A stretch of 59,640 bases of DNA from Helochares maculicollis (lineage: Eukaryota; Arthropoda; Insecta; Coleoptera; Hydrophilidae). The DNA is taken from assembly GCA_033557835.1 (NCBI GenBank), contig JAWQRO010000089.1, positions 1 to 59,640 of the forward strand. Direction: 5' to 3'. Shown piece by piece: positions 45,176-57,899 of the stretch (position 1 is its first letter; every line of letters begins with the position of its first letter). The translations under genes and the position numbers were made by a program. The notes beneath the pieces were generated by a model. It was given only the letters and a program-made list of their open reading frames with translations, did no database searches and was not told where the DNA came from.

Positions 45176-46261
45176 TAAACTACATTTATATTTATTGGCT
45201 ATTTATTTTATTGCTTCTAGACCTTGTCAGGTTTTGAATTTAAGGTAGCTCGAAATCGTTTTTTTCAGATGAAGTGTTTAAATATCGCTACTGAGGCATG
45301 TGGTTCTTCATGGGGATGTTGTAGCTCAATCAATAATAAGAACCTATTTATTGGAAAATGTATTCCAAGGTAAGTTTTATCTTGATGTCTCCGGAAGAAA
45401 TTAATAGCATGAGTAACATTCAAAATAATAAATTGCAACAGTTGTGTTTCTAATAAAAAAAATTCAAAAACATGTATAAACTTTTTATATATTAATAAAT
45501 TTGCTGGAAAGATTTGCCACCAATCCATTCTACCAATTGATAAGCAGTTTTATAAAAACTATTCATAATCATTGATTTCTAGTAAAAGATTAATATGAAA
45601 ACAATTGTGATGCTTTTGGAGATAAAGTGCATTAGCTTAAAAAGTACAGTTTAAAATATGTTTTAATAATGAACTTGATTTAGTAGAACCATTTATTTGT
45701 GCAGTGTTGTTAAAGGTAATTAAATCAAATAGAAATTGACCATTCATAATCTCCCTGCTAGACTTCTGTAGTCAACACTGTATGTTCTGCCTTGCATTTG
45801 GTGAAAATTTAAAGAAACTATTAATTCTAATATTTATTGTGAAACAGTGAATCGCTCGAATCAAATAATAGTCAGAAAATTCCAACATTAATAATTATGG
45901 AATGAGTTTTCTATTGTGTTTATTAAAAAATTAACATGAGAAAATAAACTGCTTGAAAATTAAATACTCTCTTTTTGAGTAGAAATTTTTAACCGACCAG
46001 TTCTACATACTACATAAAGTATATAATTGATAAATACTTTCTAAAACCCTGCTATAATTCTTCTCATTAAGTTTAAGAGCATTTTATGGATTACTTCGCA
46101 TTCTTTAACACATTTATTAAAACTTTCTATTTTTTATACTGTATCAGAATAAACTTTGAAGTGTAAAATATAACTCGTAATAGGATCACATGTCTTTCAT
46201 CATGAATTGATATATTCTGTCCTGTAGTAAAATTCTCTATAGATGTTTACATTCCGAGAGT

Positions 46262-46440
46262 ACAATGAAGGGTATTCATGTGCACATGTAAACACGAAAG
46301 CAATCAGACTATTTGAAGTGGAGCAATAAAATTTGGCACTCAATGGTTATCATATCTACATCATGTAGGACTGCCGGAAGTATCTGTTAATTGTGCTACG
46401 TGTTTACATTATTGTTTCTTTCGTCTTTAGAAATGTCAAT
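46262..46440 (+). repeat. Interspersed repeat R1, copy 4 (fragment)
   Basis: Contains CACATGTAAACACGAAAGCA, CAATAAAATTTGGCAC and ATGTAGGACTGCCGGAAGTA. These line up with TATGTAAACAAGATATTGGT, GCAATGAAATTTGGCAT and GTAGGACCACCGGAAGTACC of copy 1, in the same order. This is the middle part of the element. Confidence 0.6.
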
Positions 46441-48969
46441 TTAAACCAATTTCGTACATTCGAGAAAGACGCTATTTATGGAACGATGGTTTTCTTACTG
46501 ATTTAATTTTAAAACGAACAAGAAAGTGTATTGCAAAAGAGTGCAAAAGAGGGACATGCATACAGCAAGAGATCAAGTACATGTGGAAGAAGTATGCTGA
46601 CTGGACATGAGTTAGAGGAACGAAGTAGTATATCTAGAAAAAATGTAAACAATCGAAACATTCATACGATATTAAAATGAAACATTATTGTTCTTAAAAC
46701 CTGTAAATCGCAATTAAAATTGGGATTCAAAGACCGCATAAAGCTTGCAAATGAGTGGGAGATAGGTTTAAAATCCAATGAAAAAGAAGAAACTAATATA
46801 TACAACTAATTATATTGTGCAGACTTGGCGGATTAAAGATTTTGCATAATTGTTCATTTATCTCAAAATGAAATTTTTCTTGTTGCCTGCACTCATAGCT
46901 CGAACAAGTTTCAACAACAATTCACTTGAAATTTTATGTACTTCTCCTAGCTGTTGTTATGTACAATAAAAAAATATTGACTCATAATAATGCAATATTT
47001 ACAGTAGCTGCTGGTACAGCAGAGGACCCACTCAAAATAGAGAAGCCATTTGAGTATTGCTGTGCAGCAGTCATTATTAATTGTTCTAGCAAAATTATTT
47101 AGAGCCAGTCATATGTATAATAAGCTTTTATGACAAAAAGCCTATTTTTTCGGCATCTAGAGTTTTCTAGCCCCTCAAAAGAATAATTTTACTTTTTGCA
47201 CGTTACTTCATATTATTAAAAATTGCACTTTTAAATATGTACTGAAATATAATTGAATATTTTTTATGAACATATTATTTTGTTAAATCTATGTAGTAGA
47301 AGTATATGTAAATTGTAAAAATTTAAAATTTTTGCATTGTACATAGGTTTTCGTTATGGGATTATTAATATACAGATACTTTTATGCTGTGCATATATGT
47401 AAACAATAGTGTTGAATGGAGACACCCCAAATTTTTTAGTAAAGTAATCAATGAGATGTAGTTGTTTATATAGCTTCTTAGCATTGTTAGTTATCAGAAA
47501 AATAGAAATATGTCAAAAATTTCATAAATTCGTAGCAACTATGGTGTAAGAAAAAATCTATTTGATTTAATGATGGGGCTAGTGTACAAATAGATATTAA
47601 TTCTTGCCTTTCAAACTAACACCATAATTATTAAGTTTTCAATTTTTTTAATTTGCGGTACTTTTTTACAAGATTCCACGGTGCTGGAGTCTAGATCATC
47701 TTCGAAAATGAACTTTACATTTTCAACTCATTCTCTTACTTGAAATAATCATTCGTTTCTCCTTCATCACTATCACCACATACATTAACATCAAAAAATC
47801 CAAACATTCTCTTTCATTTTGTTAGGTGCAAAGTTACAAAGTCTTCTATTTTTCCTAAATCCACAAATTGAAATACGACACGAGATAAATTGGCTAAGCA
47901 GACTCGTTTTATATAAGCATCTTCTCCTTTGTAACTTGATGTACAATAATCATAGCAATCTTGGAGTGAAAATTGCTAATAAGCAAAATTAATGAAATAG
48001 AAGCGAGATTAGCTTTTGTGCAGTAGCTATGTAGAAAACACTAACACCATGGATAAATTTGATATAGAAACACTAAAATTAACTTGGTTGAACAGGAAAT
48101 CAGCAACACTAGTGCTTATGATAGATTTGACACCAATACAGAGCGGCCATCATATATGTTCATCAATCATCACAAGAATAAGGTAAAGGACAATATCCTT
48201 TGATGGTTGATGAGCCATTAAATTGATAAGAATATTATGAATGTAAATTGAAATGTAGTCAAATATTAGCCTCAAGTATTATGCAGCCATGCAAATTCTG
48301 CGATTCCCATAAGAGAAACAATTATTGGCTCGATTTATAACAAAAAATATTTAAAATGCAGAGGTTTCTAAAAAGAGCTGTTATACGGAATATCAACTAT
48401 AAATAGAGTCCTGATTGCAGATGTTCATATCAAGCAAAAATTAACCAAATGCAAAATAATAATGCGTGGTGGTAGTTAACAGAACCATTCATTAATGTAT
48501 GGCCAATATTTTGATTTGAACTAAAATAGGAAATTGAGAACTTGGAGAGGATAGTGACATAAAAACCAAGTTGTAAAAATTAAGTATAATAACCTTATAA
48601 CATACAACATCACTTAATTAAGTCTTAATTCTAAGAGCAGATTTCTTTACGACGGTTGCCAATGAGAAGTTTGTAGCGTGTAGATATATTGGGAAAACTT
48701 CTACAATGATATTATTAAATCAAATTGGCTTTTGGAACAGGAATCAAAATACAAAAATAATTATGATATAAATGTAAGCTACATTAAATATTTAAAAACA
48801 AAACAATATATTTATATATATATTATTAAATAGGACTTGAGCTATTCTTAACTGGGTTTAAATTTTTCTGAAAAAGAATTAAAAAGAATATATAGAAAAC
48901 AGCCATTATTATAAATATGTTCTAGGACAACCCGAAATATTCAGACTTTACAATAAAATATAGGTTGTC

Positions 48970-51900
48970 TTAGTAATATAGTTTGCAAAAGTGTTGGTGA
49001 AATAATAACTTACTCATCTCACTTTCATATAGAGTTATCATCTTTTCAATTTCAGGACAGTTGCCCCCTGTCCGCCTGTCTAAAAGAGCCATTTTCTCAT
49101 AAGCCGTTTTGTACATATCGTATGCAGCAGCTTTCCCCTTAACTGGAATCTAAAACACATTATATTAGATTAGCCCCAAAAATATATACTCAACACCTAC
49201 CTGCAGCATGTACGTTTTGGTGTCTTTAATTTCTTCATCTTGATCGCTATTTGGATCTGGAGGTTTAGTGTCCAATTTACGTTTCCTTCCTTGCGGGGCA
49301 CTAGAATTGTTGGTTTTTAGGTCTTCCTTTTCTTCTTTGTCTTTATCGCGCTTTGGGCAGGAACATATTCTTACACTAAATACCTTGCGGCCAACAATTC
49401 TTCCCCTAGAAGTGAGTTCCAGTTTAAAGATTTTTATTAGTGCTAGTGGTTTTCATGCAAGCAAATCGTTAATAACATTTCTAACCAATCATGCTAAGAA
49501 TTTCACCAATAATTATTCAGGTAAGAGCAGATTTCATAGCTTTATTTCCTGATGGGCACTTTGATTCGATTATGAAATATGCTCTAGGGTGTTTTAAAGC
49601 TTTCAAATGGTTTACACTACATATTTACTTATTTCTTGATACTCGCCAAATTTTACAATTTAATGCACTATCCTTCAGTGAACCAACTTAATGGATCATG
49701 CTGCAATATTTAATTAAACACAAGACCTACATATATCTAAATCACACAAAAAGAGTAAATTAAAAGAACAGCAAAAAACAACATTACCGAATATTGTGGT
49801 GGTAGAGAATTTATTTTGTTTAAGATACGGAAATTATGTGTGGTGAACATGCTAAATTTATGTGGATAGGTAAGTTGAGAAAACAGGAAAATTGGAGCAG
49901 AAACCAGGATCATAATTTCAAAAACAAAATTACATTTCTCTAACCCAATACAAAATCAAAAAAATTAAATTTTAAAGTGCTAATATGTAGCGTGATTATA
50001 GATTACAAAAACAATAAGTGCAAATTCTCTAAAATGTGAAGTAAGTACATGGTTTTACGCTAATTAACTGATTTTTAAACCTTTTCTTTCATTACAATCA
50101 CGCCACAGTTGGAACTCAAATACTGGAGTGCATTTAATTGAAAAATTTATACTTACAAATGTATTCCTTTAGCTAACTGTAAGGAATTGATTGCAATATT
50201 AAATAATTATTTTTAATAATTACACATTCAAAAGAATTAGAATACTTACTGTTCATCTTCCAGCGTGAACACTACATCCAAGGGCCGCCGATTCATACCC
50301 GGATTGCCAGAGCAGGAATTTTTACAGACAAAAGTATACATTTGTCTAACGTAGTCATCACCAGATTGTGGTAAGCCTAATGGGACAACCACACTTAAGT
50401 GCTGATTGGCTTTTGCACTGCCTTCATATTTTGCATTGTTGTTTTGACATCTCATGATGTGTTCCCACAACTCTGGTGGCATATCTAAAAACGATGATGT
50501 ACATCATATGTTACTAGTGAAAAGAATCGATGTTTTCGTTTATATTTTAAGTCAATATATAAATTCTCGTACAAAAATATTTGGAGTATAAAACATTGCG
50601 ACAAAATATGTACATTTCCAATGTAATACTAAATGAGGAAACTATATGAATCTCTATATAAGAAACAAGCTTTACATTACTAAGAGTGTACTTTTTCAAG
50701 CACTAGACTATTTAAAATTAGTACAGCTTAAACAGGGCCAGAAAAAATGATACTTACTTCGGTTGCTTTGGTCATATTGATGGGAATGTTGAATACAGCG
50801 TTGCACGACTACTTGTGAATATTGAGGTTGACTAAACAAAGGTCTAGCCCTTACAACAAATTGTTTCATTGGATCGAAGTTATATTTAAAATCAATAGGG
50901 AAAGCTACCGACATCATAACAAAGAGTTTATTCAATTTTTCAGAGTACTGCAATCGATTTCAAAGTTAAATAGACTTTAGAAACTAGTTAAGGAAATCAA
51001 CTTACGATCCATTGGTTCTTGCTTCCAGCATTGCTTACTTGTAAATTAATCTGAAAGTTGTACAGACCACTAAAATTTTCAGAGCTAATTACAGGAGGCA
51101 TTTGATCAACAAAATTTGGTAATTCGGTTGTATTCTCTGGCTCGTATTTTACCATATTTGCGTTTATTGCACCAAATTGTTCTTCTGGAATATGTTGGTC
51201 GAAAACTGATTCCTTGAAAATAAAACAAGTTGCTTTTAACATTTTTAAACTGCAAAACTTTAATGTGAACAGTGCCCCATCAAAAAGTGAACTATTGAAG
51301 CTTGTGCCAACTTGCTTCAGTCATGACTAATTTAATCCAGCACTGATTCATACCTCTAACAGGTATATAATGCAGTGAACCAGCTGCTTGATGTTATTTG
51401 AATGGGGGAATGGGAATGAATTAAGACCTATGATTGGTGTTTAGTGTTAGTGCATTCTATGTGAGTATCAATAACAATTCTTATTGCATTATTTAGATCG
51501 TTTGCTATACAAGTGGATACGGAAAGATTTAATACAGCTGAAACATCACTATGCTATTGCATTCAAATAGGTTTAAAATTATCATCTCTATAAACTAAAA
51601 ATATAATAATGTAAGTTATATTAATTATTTATAAAAGTTAAACAAGAGAACATTTGTAAAATGTTTCAATTTCAAGGAAATTTAAACAATGCTTCTAAAT
51701 ATTTAGCTAGTTGATTATGTAATAATTTTACAATATTTCACAACAAACAATTGGGGTAGTTTTTAAAATTCACCTTTCTTTTGTATAAAAGCACATATTT
51801 GATCATTTTTGTAATTAATGCAAGTACAATCACGTTTCTATGAGAAATTTGTTAACTTTTATGTCAATTTGAAAATAAATAATCAATTGTTTTTTTCCAA

Positions 51901-54298
51901 ATCTAAGGTTACTACACTTGGTTAAAATTCGAGACACTAGATTACTTTTGCTCTACATTTACCAAAAGTTGCAAATACACATTAGCAATAAATATGCAAG
52001 AAATGATAATAAACAACTGCTATTCCATTTGAAGAATGAAACATTTTAATTTGAGTATTTGTATTTTAATCACGCCCAATAGTATTGTGAAAAACTTATC
52101 AGAAATCATGGCAAGCAACAAACATATGTGCCTCATTTAAACATTATTCATTCTTATTAAGTGTATGGTATATCCATTTTAATTTTAACAGGCTTATCAA
52201 AAATTATAAGAGCTTTGTGTGTATGTGAAAATGTAAAAATGATGTGGTAAAATATAAACGTTTAAGTGAAAAATCTGTCAGAATATGGAGATCAATATTT
52301 TCTTCGACTTTAAGGGGGAAATTAAGTATATAACAATAAACTTACACCTGGTAGAATTAAAGATTCACCCATTTCTTCTTTTAAGCTATCTTTCATAATT
52401 TGTTGAAGTTCCTCTTCGGTTCTAAAAAAAAAAACATGCGATAAAAAATGTTCCACTTAGGGGCCATATTATAAAAATATTAGGAATTTCACAAATGCAT
52501 ATAAATAGTTTATATGGCCTAGATTATATAGCTGTTTAAGTAAAAATATAAGGAAGTGGATACTTATTTAGGGTTCAGTAATCATTTTAATCAGGGGAAT
52601 AGGAAGGAGACTTCTTCAACTGTGTCACTTCTTTCGTAGATCTGCATTTTTTATACCCGCTTTGCTTTCAAGCCTAAACATACACATCAAAATTACAACT
52701 TGGACCTACCATTATATTTTTAAACGTCAAAATTTTCTGCATGAGAGCTAGATTGCCTTAGAAAAGTAGTCCCTAATTCTGCATGTCATACCATTAATTA
52801 TTAAGGGTACCCATATTTAATCTAATTTTTTTTAATGAAATTTAAAATTCAATATTATATTAATATTAAAGTACATTCTAATTTTAATATAAAATATAAT
52901 CATCATCATTATTAATTATCTTCGACGACCTTGCTTTCAATACCTCTTTTGAAAAGAGGGTGGTTTTGAATTAAAATATTTTTCGATTGCATTTTTGTTG
53001 GATTTTTAGTTCGTGAATTTTTGTCTCGAAGAAGGTGTTCCATCCACCTGAAGATATGGTAATCTGATGGATCAGCATCAGGAGAGTAGGATGGATGTGG
53101 CAAATCATCCCACTCCCCTCTCTTTGGACCTTATTCAGATCTTTTAAGCCCCATTGTATTACGGACCACGAACTTCCACACTTTGTGGGAAAGTCTTGTA
53201 TAGGTTTGTTGAGGGTCAACATCAATTTCTGTCAACAGTAGATCTTTATTAAATGTCGTAGATGTTACAATTCTGATGTCATCAAGGTCAAAATAGCTTT
53301 TCTTGAATTTTTTAAACCATGGCTAACATGTTCTAACAACTAAAGCATCATGATAAACAGCATTATTGTTTTTTCTTGTATCAGTAAGATTCATATGTAA
53401 TCTATACATTGCTCATCCATTCTTGAAGTGTTTAATTAAATATTTTCACAACTAACCAGTAAATATATCAATATATATCAACATGTATTATTATACTATT
53501 TGTCATGTTATATTTATTCAAATTATTGTCAATAGATGGCTTTGATCAGAAAAAAAGACATTTTTATGGGTACCTCTAATATTAATGGTTAGATTGGGAT
53601 TGGATGTTTTATACAACGGTTGCTTTCCATCCTACAAATCTTCTTCCATACAGTGTATATTATGATTATTTAAAAGTGTTTCACAAAAAGATGTTTGCAA
53701 AATCAGCATAAAGCAAATTTAAGAGCATTTTGCTAATTATTTGCTGAATAGTAACAGCTTATTCCGAAAATTAGTAGATTTTGTTTAAATGAAGTAGAAA
53801 ATGAGCTACGATAATACATATGCTTATTATTAAGGGTTTACATTAAATCTGCGATGTCTTTCATAGTTTAATTTTTTTAACTTTATCATACTTTTAAACT
53901 TGTATGTAATTATTCGTGGAATGATAAGCATCGAAATATACCGATGAATAATAAAGAGAGTGTGTTTTAGAAGTCTATTTGTCAATCTGCATATTTAAAC
54001 ATAAAAAATAATAATGTTTTTAATATAAACAAAATTCCAAATAAAAGCAGTAGCACCTTAGGTTCTAATAATTACTTTTCAATTGTTTTAAAAAGCAACA
54101 GTTAGATTGAAACAAAATCTAAGCAAATAATATGACAAATGTATATACCTGCAATAGTAGACTTATATAATGCAAATAAAATATTGTAGAATTAAAAATA
54201 CCATATTAATCCACAAATACTTACATATTATTCATGTCGTGCAGTTCATACTCAGTTTGTGCATCAAGCAGGTCAGACAATTGAGAATCGAACGACAT
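48970..54298 (-). CDS. p53: p53 family transcription factor
   Basis: Seven coding exons, 54298-54225, 52421-52346, 51212-51006, 50947-50758, 50484-50250, 49405-49201 and 49149-48970, all phases matching: 388 residues. p53 binds DNA as a tetramer and activates damage-response and apoptosis genes. N-terminal activation-like motif F-x3-L-x2-L (FDSQLSDLL, 3-11). The DNA-binding domain runs from about 95 to 283, with zinc ligands C170 and H173 (RCIQH) and C236 and C240 (VCKNSC), then GMNRRP with R248/R249 and R273/C275/C277/R280 in RICSCPKRD. VVVPLGLPQ and LDVVFTLEDE match beta-strands of the family. A nuclear-localisation-like GRKRK lies at 300-304 and an oligomerisation-like segment (AAYDMYKTAYEKMALLDRR) at about 337-355. 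The last exon ends either by reading through to TAA 48972-48970 or by splicing at ATGA/GTAAGT (49014) to an unseen exon. Confidence 0.94.
51250..52340. other. p53 intron 2, no feature recognised
   Basis: AT-rich intron between the exons at 52346 and 51212. No repeat or coding sequence recognised. Confidence 0.5.
52900..53440 (-). mobile_element. Internally deleted mariner in p53 intron 1
   Basis: Minus strand, same as the host gene. An N-terminal helix-turn-helix part (WFKKFKKSYFDLDDI near 53310, then TFNKDLLLTEIDVDPQQTYT) passes almost directly into HPSYSPDADPSDYHIF and RWMEHLLRDKNSRTKN (53103-52912), so the catalytic centre before the third aspartate is missing. Terminal repeats were not identified. 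The frame is broken at several places. Confidence 0.75.
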
Positions 54299-54675
54299 TC
54301 TAAAACAAATACTAAGCTTAATTTTTTTAACAGTAAAAAATTAGGCTGGCCAGAGCAAATAGTGGCCATGAAAAAATATGATTTAAGAGTTCAAAACGAT
54401 AATTTAAACACTTTTTTATTAATGATTTTTCGATTTGTTAACACGTTAAGTGCCACATAATGTTTGCGATTATGATTGCAGCAATGATAATATAGCCCAG
54501 TTCTATAAATTCCCAACTGAAACTAATTACATTTTTAATATTAATTACATGTTCAATATGAATTGTAAACAAAATATTCTGTTAGTGTAAGTGCACTTAC
54601 ATTTGCACCACAGTGAGCACTTACAAATTAATATTTTAAATACCAGGCTGAATTGATTAAGTGTAAGTACTGACT

Positions 54676-55020
54676 ATGGTTGCAGCAGTTTTTTGGCACA
54701 GATTAGTTTTAAACAATTCAATGAAAATACGTAGTTTTTTTATATATTTATTTGGAAACTTAACCGAAAAGATAGCATGTGACAAGGGTATGTGGTTAGC
54801 AAAACTATGGAAAAACACCACGAAATCTATTAGAGGAATAGTAGGTATATGCATAAGATTACTACCTGATCCTTTAAAAGCTAGACCTACTACTTCAATG
54901 CCTTATTATCTTCCTATTGCAAATCTCGACTACAATAGACTTCATAGGCAACAGAATTTTCTGAATAAAGCCTCAGATTTAAAAATAGCAACTTCTGTCG
55001 TAAAAGCAAAAACATGTTAG
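54676..55020 (+). CDS. Possible nested ORF opposite p53, unknown
   Basis: A 114-codon frame (98 codons from the second ATG at 54724) on the strand opposite p53, inside its 5' UTR intron. I do not recognise it. The composition is more protein-like than most random frames here (LAKLWKNTTKSIRGIVGICI, then LPDPLKARPTTSMPYYLPIA): a hydrophobic N-terminal stretch followed by a basic, proline-containing tail. There is no clear promoter, and frames of about 100 codons arise by chance in a 60 kb window, so this is a candidate only. Confidence 0.25.
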   Translation: MVAAVFWHRLVLNNSMKIRSFFIYLFGNLTEKIACDKGMWLAKLWKNTTKSIRGIVGICIRLLPDPLKARPTTSMPYYLPIANLDYNRLHRQQNFLNKASDLKIATSVVKAKTC

Positions 55021-56217
55021 TCAGAAATTAAAGAGCAGCCGAGGTGGTTATTTGAATACTTCGCAAACGCGCATATTCCCAATATACTGCGCCCCGATTG
55101 GTATCTTAAGGGCGCAAAAATATACATTAACACAAATAAGATTACTAAATATTTTATTTCCTCAAATGAAATATGTCAAAGATAGTAGATATAGATGGTT
55201 TAACAAACAGCTGCATTTCTACCTGTTGTTGTACTTACATTTTAAATGTTTCTTAGTTTCTGTCTTGAAACTTGTACAATTTACATATATCCAAATAAAG
55301 CATTTTAAATCTGGGGAATAACTATCTCCAAAAATTGTTTATATCAAAATTCAATTTTGCGACTTTTTTTATAAATTTTTAAACCGATCATCAGCAAGAT
55401 AATAAAAATTAAATATTACATCGAGGCTATTAAATACTGAATAAAAAATTTCGTTGAATGAAAAAATCAATTCGCTTATGAAAACGAAAAATATTTAAAT
55501 TCCAATATCAATTCAATAGACGCTCCAGGTTGCAAAGATCAATAAAGGTACCAGTATTTTAGCCCTTAATGAAGGACAAGATGGCCGCCTCCATCATGAT
55601 ATGCATAAACATTTACTTATGCTTATTGAATTTAATTTTATTTATATATATATAACGCTAAAGGTGTCATTCGATAACTGCTCGACAAATTGCACAGAAA
55701 TTGAGCTAAGTTTCCATTACTATTAAAAAAAAACAATACTTATACATTTTTGCCCTGAATTTGCAAAATATCAAGAGGTCCTTCGGCAAGTTAGAATTAG
55801 TAGCAAATTTCTAACCAAGTCAGTATTTTTAAAATATAATTTTTCATGGTATACTATATTTTAAGAGCGTACTGCGGTACTTCACTTGGTAAATGTAAAA
55901 CGGTATCAATAAGCTTGTATTAAGAAACTCACATGCGTACCTACCCACCTTGATCACGATTCACCTATCATTCCTTACTGTAAATATAATATTTAACAAA
56001 TTTATAATGATTGTATGGAAACAAAACTAGGAAAAGTGAAAATTCCCGGTCATCAAGATTGCGTAATAATTAAAAAACTTTAGCGAGAAACTACAGATTA
56101 GTGTTGTTTATCTTCTCTAGAGGGAGAAGTTATATGTGGAGAACTGACCATGTCTTGTAAATAATTATAAACAATTTGTAACAGCGAAAAAATATGCAAA
56201 GTAAATAAAAAACTTAC

Positions 56218-56440
56218 CTGTCGTCGCAGTGATTACACTTGTTTTGGGTTTTTACACCCTCATGCACGGCTTTAAGCAACCCCTATACGCCAAACACTCA
56301 CAATGAGACACGCGAAGGATTTGCGGGAAGCACGTTGAGATTACAAGTGTTTTCGAAGTCGAACGAGATTCAAACCGAACAGTCCCGAGCAAAACATTTT
56401 TTACAGTTTTTATGTAAACCGACACAAAAACAACTAGTAT
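56218..56440 (-). other. Probable 5' non-coding exon and promoter of p53
   Basis: On the minus strand CGACGACAG/GTAAGT at 56218/56217 is a strong splice donor. The first coding exon begins right after a TTTTAG acceptor, one base before the ATG (54299), so an upstream non-coding exon is required. This donor is the best candidate, giving a 1.9 kb 5' intron. Sequence above it is relatively GC-rich, with CGTCGTCGC-like stretches, as at promoters. The transcription start is unknown. Confidence 0.5.
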
Positions 56441-57303
56441 AATTTTATAATAAGAACGATCAGCACTCCGATATTTGATGATTTAAAATTTTACCTCTTA
56501 AAATTGATTATTTATTTAAAAATAATTGTTGAAATAAAGCGGAATTTCCTCGTGGACTGTACTAACATTCGTAAATCAGAGGCGTGTGTAGTTAACAAAT
56601 CAGTGTATTTCGGTTTTAACTCAGAAATATTGCATTGATACAGAAAATTAACAAAACTTAGTCACTTAAATATGTTGCGATCAATATTCTATACGCGCCT
56701 TGTAATTAGCGGTAGTTTCGAGTTTATATACTTTGTAAATCAGAGACGCTGATGATTTCCTTCGAAACATCTGATTGGTGCAGTCAGAAGATGACTCATC
56801 CAGCCTCGGCAGGACGGAGACTCTGAAGCTGATTATTTTCGCGGTGTTTTCGGATCTTTTGAAGCTCGAACAAAGAAATGCTGCTCTTAGCTCCGGGCTA
56901 TCTTTCAAGGTCATTTGAGTCAGTGTTCGAATTTACGCTACAAAAGTGGAAAGATAGCGTATTGTAAGTTTATACATTTGTCGCTTAATCTTTGTATTCC
57001 TTGATTATTATACGTTTTAATTGAAAATTTCGAACTGGGAACATTTGTTTTTCAGTTTTCAATTATGTTTTTATTAATAGCTGCCTAACTTTGCATTTTG
57101 AACAAAAAATTTAGTAATAATACTAATCTTGAGAAGGATATTTCAGTTCGATTGGATTTTATTAGGGATATATCATTTTAGATTAATAAGTAATATGCTT
57201 CAATAAAGTTGCGTTATTGATATTATAGAAAACTGAGGGTGGGCATTTAGGATGTGAGACTAGGAATGAAAAAATAAATAGCGCAGGTAGTTGAGATTAT
57301 TTT

Positions 57304-57328
57304 ACCTGGTGCCAAAAGGGCACCAGGT
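57304..57328. repeat. Perfect 10-bp inverted repeat with 5-nt loop
   Basis: ACCTGGTGCC, loop AAAAG, GGCACCAGGT. The arms pair completely and are much richer in G+C than the surrounding sequence. No T-run follows, so this is not a typical terminator, and function is unknown. Confidence 0.85.
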
Positions 57329-57612
57329 GCAAAATGATGTCATGCGGAAATATATACAATACTCTTGCAATTGGTTAACGCTGCAACATAACTAGATTTC
57401 AACATCTTACCATGATTGTGTCCAAAGGTACAAAAATACTTCTAACTGTTAACGGTAGTCGCCAAATTCTCAGCTCAGTTTATGAAATTGTATAGCTATA
57501 AAGTGGTAATATAGAAATATATGCGCTTACTGATGACTATTGAAAGTATAGAAACTTCTAATGGAATATTTAATAAGGAGAGAGCAATAGAGAAGACAAT
57601 ATAAACTGCAAC

Positions 57613-57630
57613 AGAGAGAGAGAGAGAGAG
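57613..57630. repeat. (AG)9 microsatellite
   Basis: Nine uninterrupted AG units. Confidence 0.9.
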
Positions 57631-57899
57631 TCACTAATAGACTTGTATCAAAATAGCTAATGAAGATCGCGAAAAGATTATGCAAATACAAAGCATACAC
57701 AAATGTACATGGATACAATAGAAAAGAGAAATTAAGAGTACCTTATATAAAAACGAACGTTTTACGATTATAAAACCGTCATAAATTCATTTACAATGAA
57801 CTTGTATAAAGAACTTGAATCAGAAATGATTTGGCCAACAATAAATAAAATATAAAATTATATCGGTACAAGACCCTTATGAACATTTACAATGTGGCA

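Larger units (their letters stand above)
44116..48969. other. Gene-poor region: Sec15 3' UTR, then non-coding
   Basis: Follows the Sec15 stop. An AATAAA at 45170-45175 may end a long Sec15 3' UTR, though AATAAA also overlaps the stop region (44104-44109). One R1 fragment lies at 46262-46440. The 45265-45528 minus-strand frame and other short frames show no domain or splice support. Any further 3' exon of the p53 gene would lie here, but I could not identify one. Confidence 0.45.
56441..57899. other. Intergenic, hairpin and GA tract only
   Basis: No gene recognised. Holds the perfect inverted repeat at 57304-57328 and a GA microsatellite at 57613-57630, both listed separately. Confidence 0.5.

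Noticed and set aside
45265..45528. Minus-strand frame considered as a last p53 exon
   Set aside because: Its upstream acceptor-like sites do not join the phase-1 donor at 49014 to a meaningful frame; the best candidate (acceptor near 45578) gives a stop after six codons.
49268..49552. 94-codon plus-strand frame
   Set aside because: Antisense to the p53 exon at 49405-49201.
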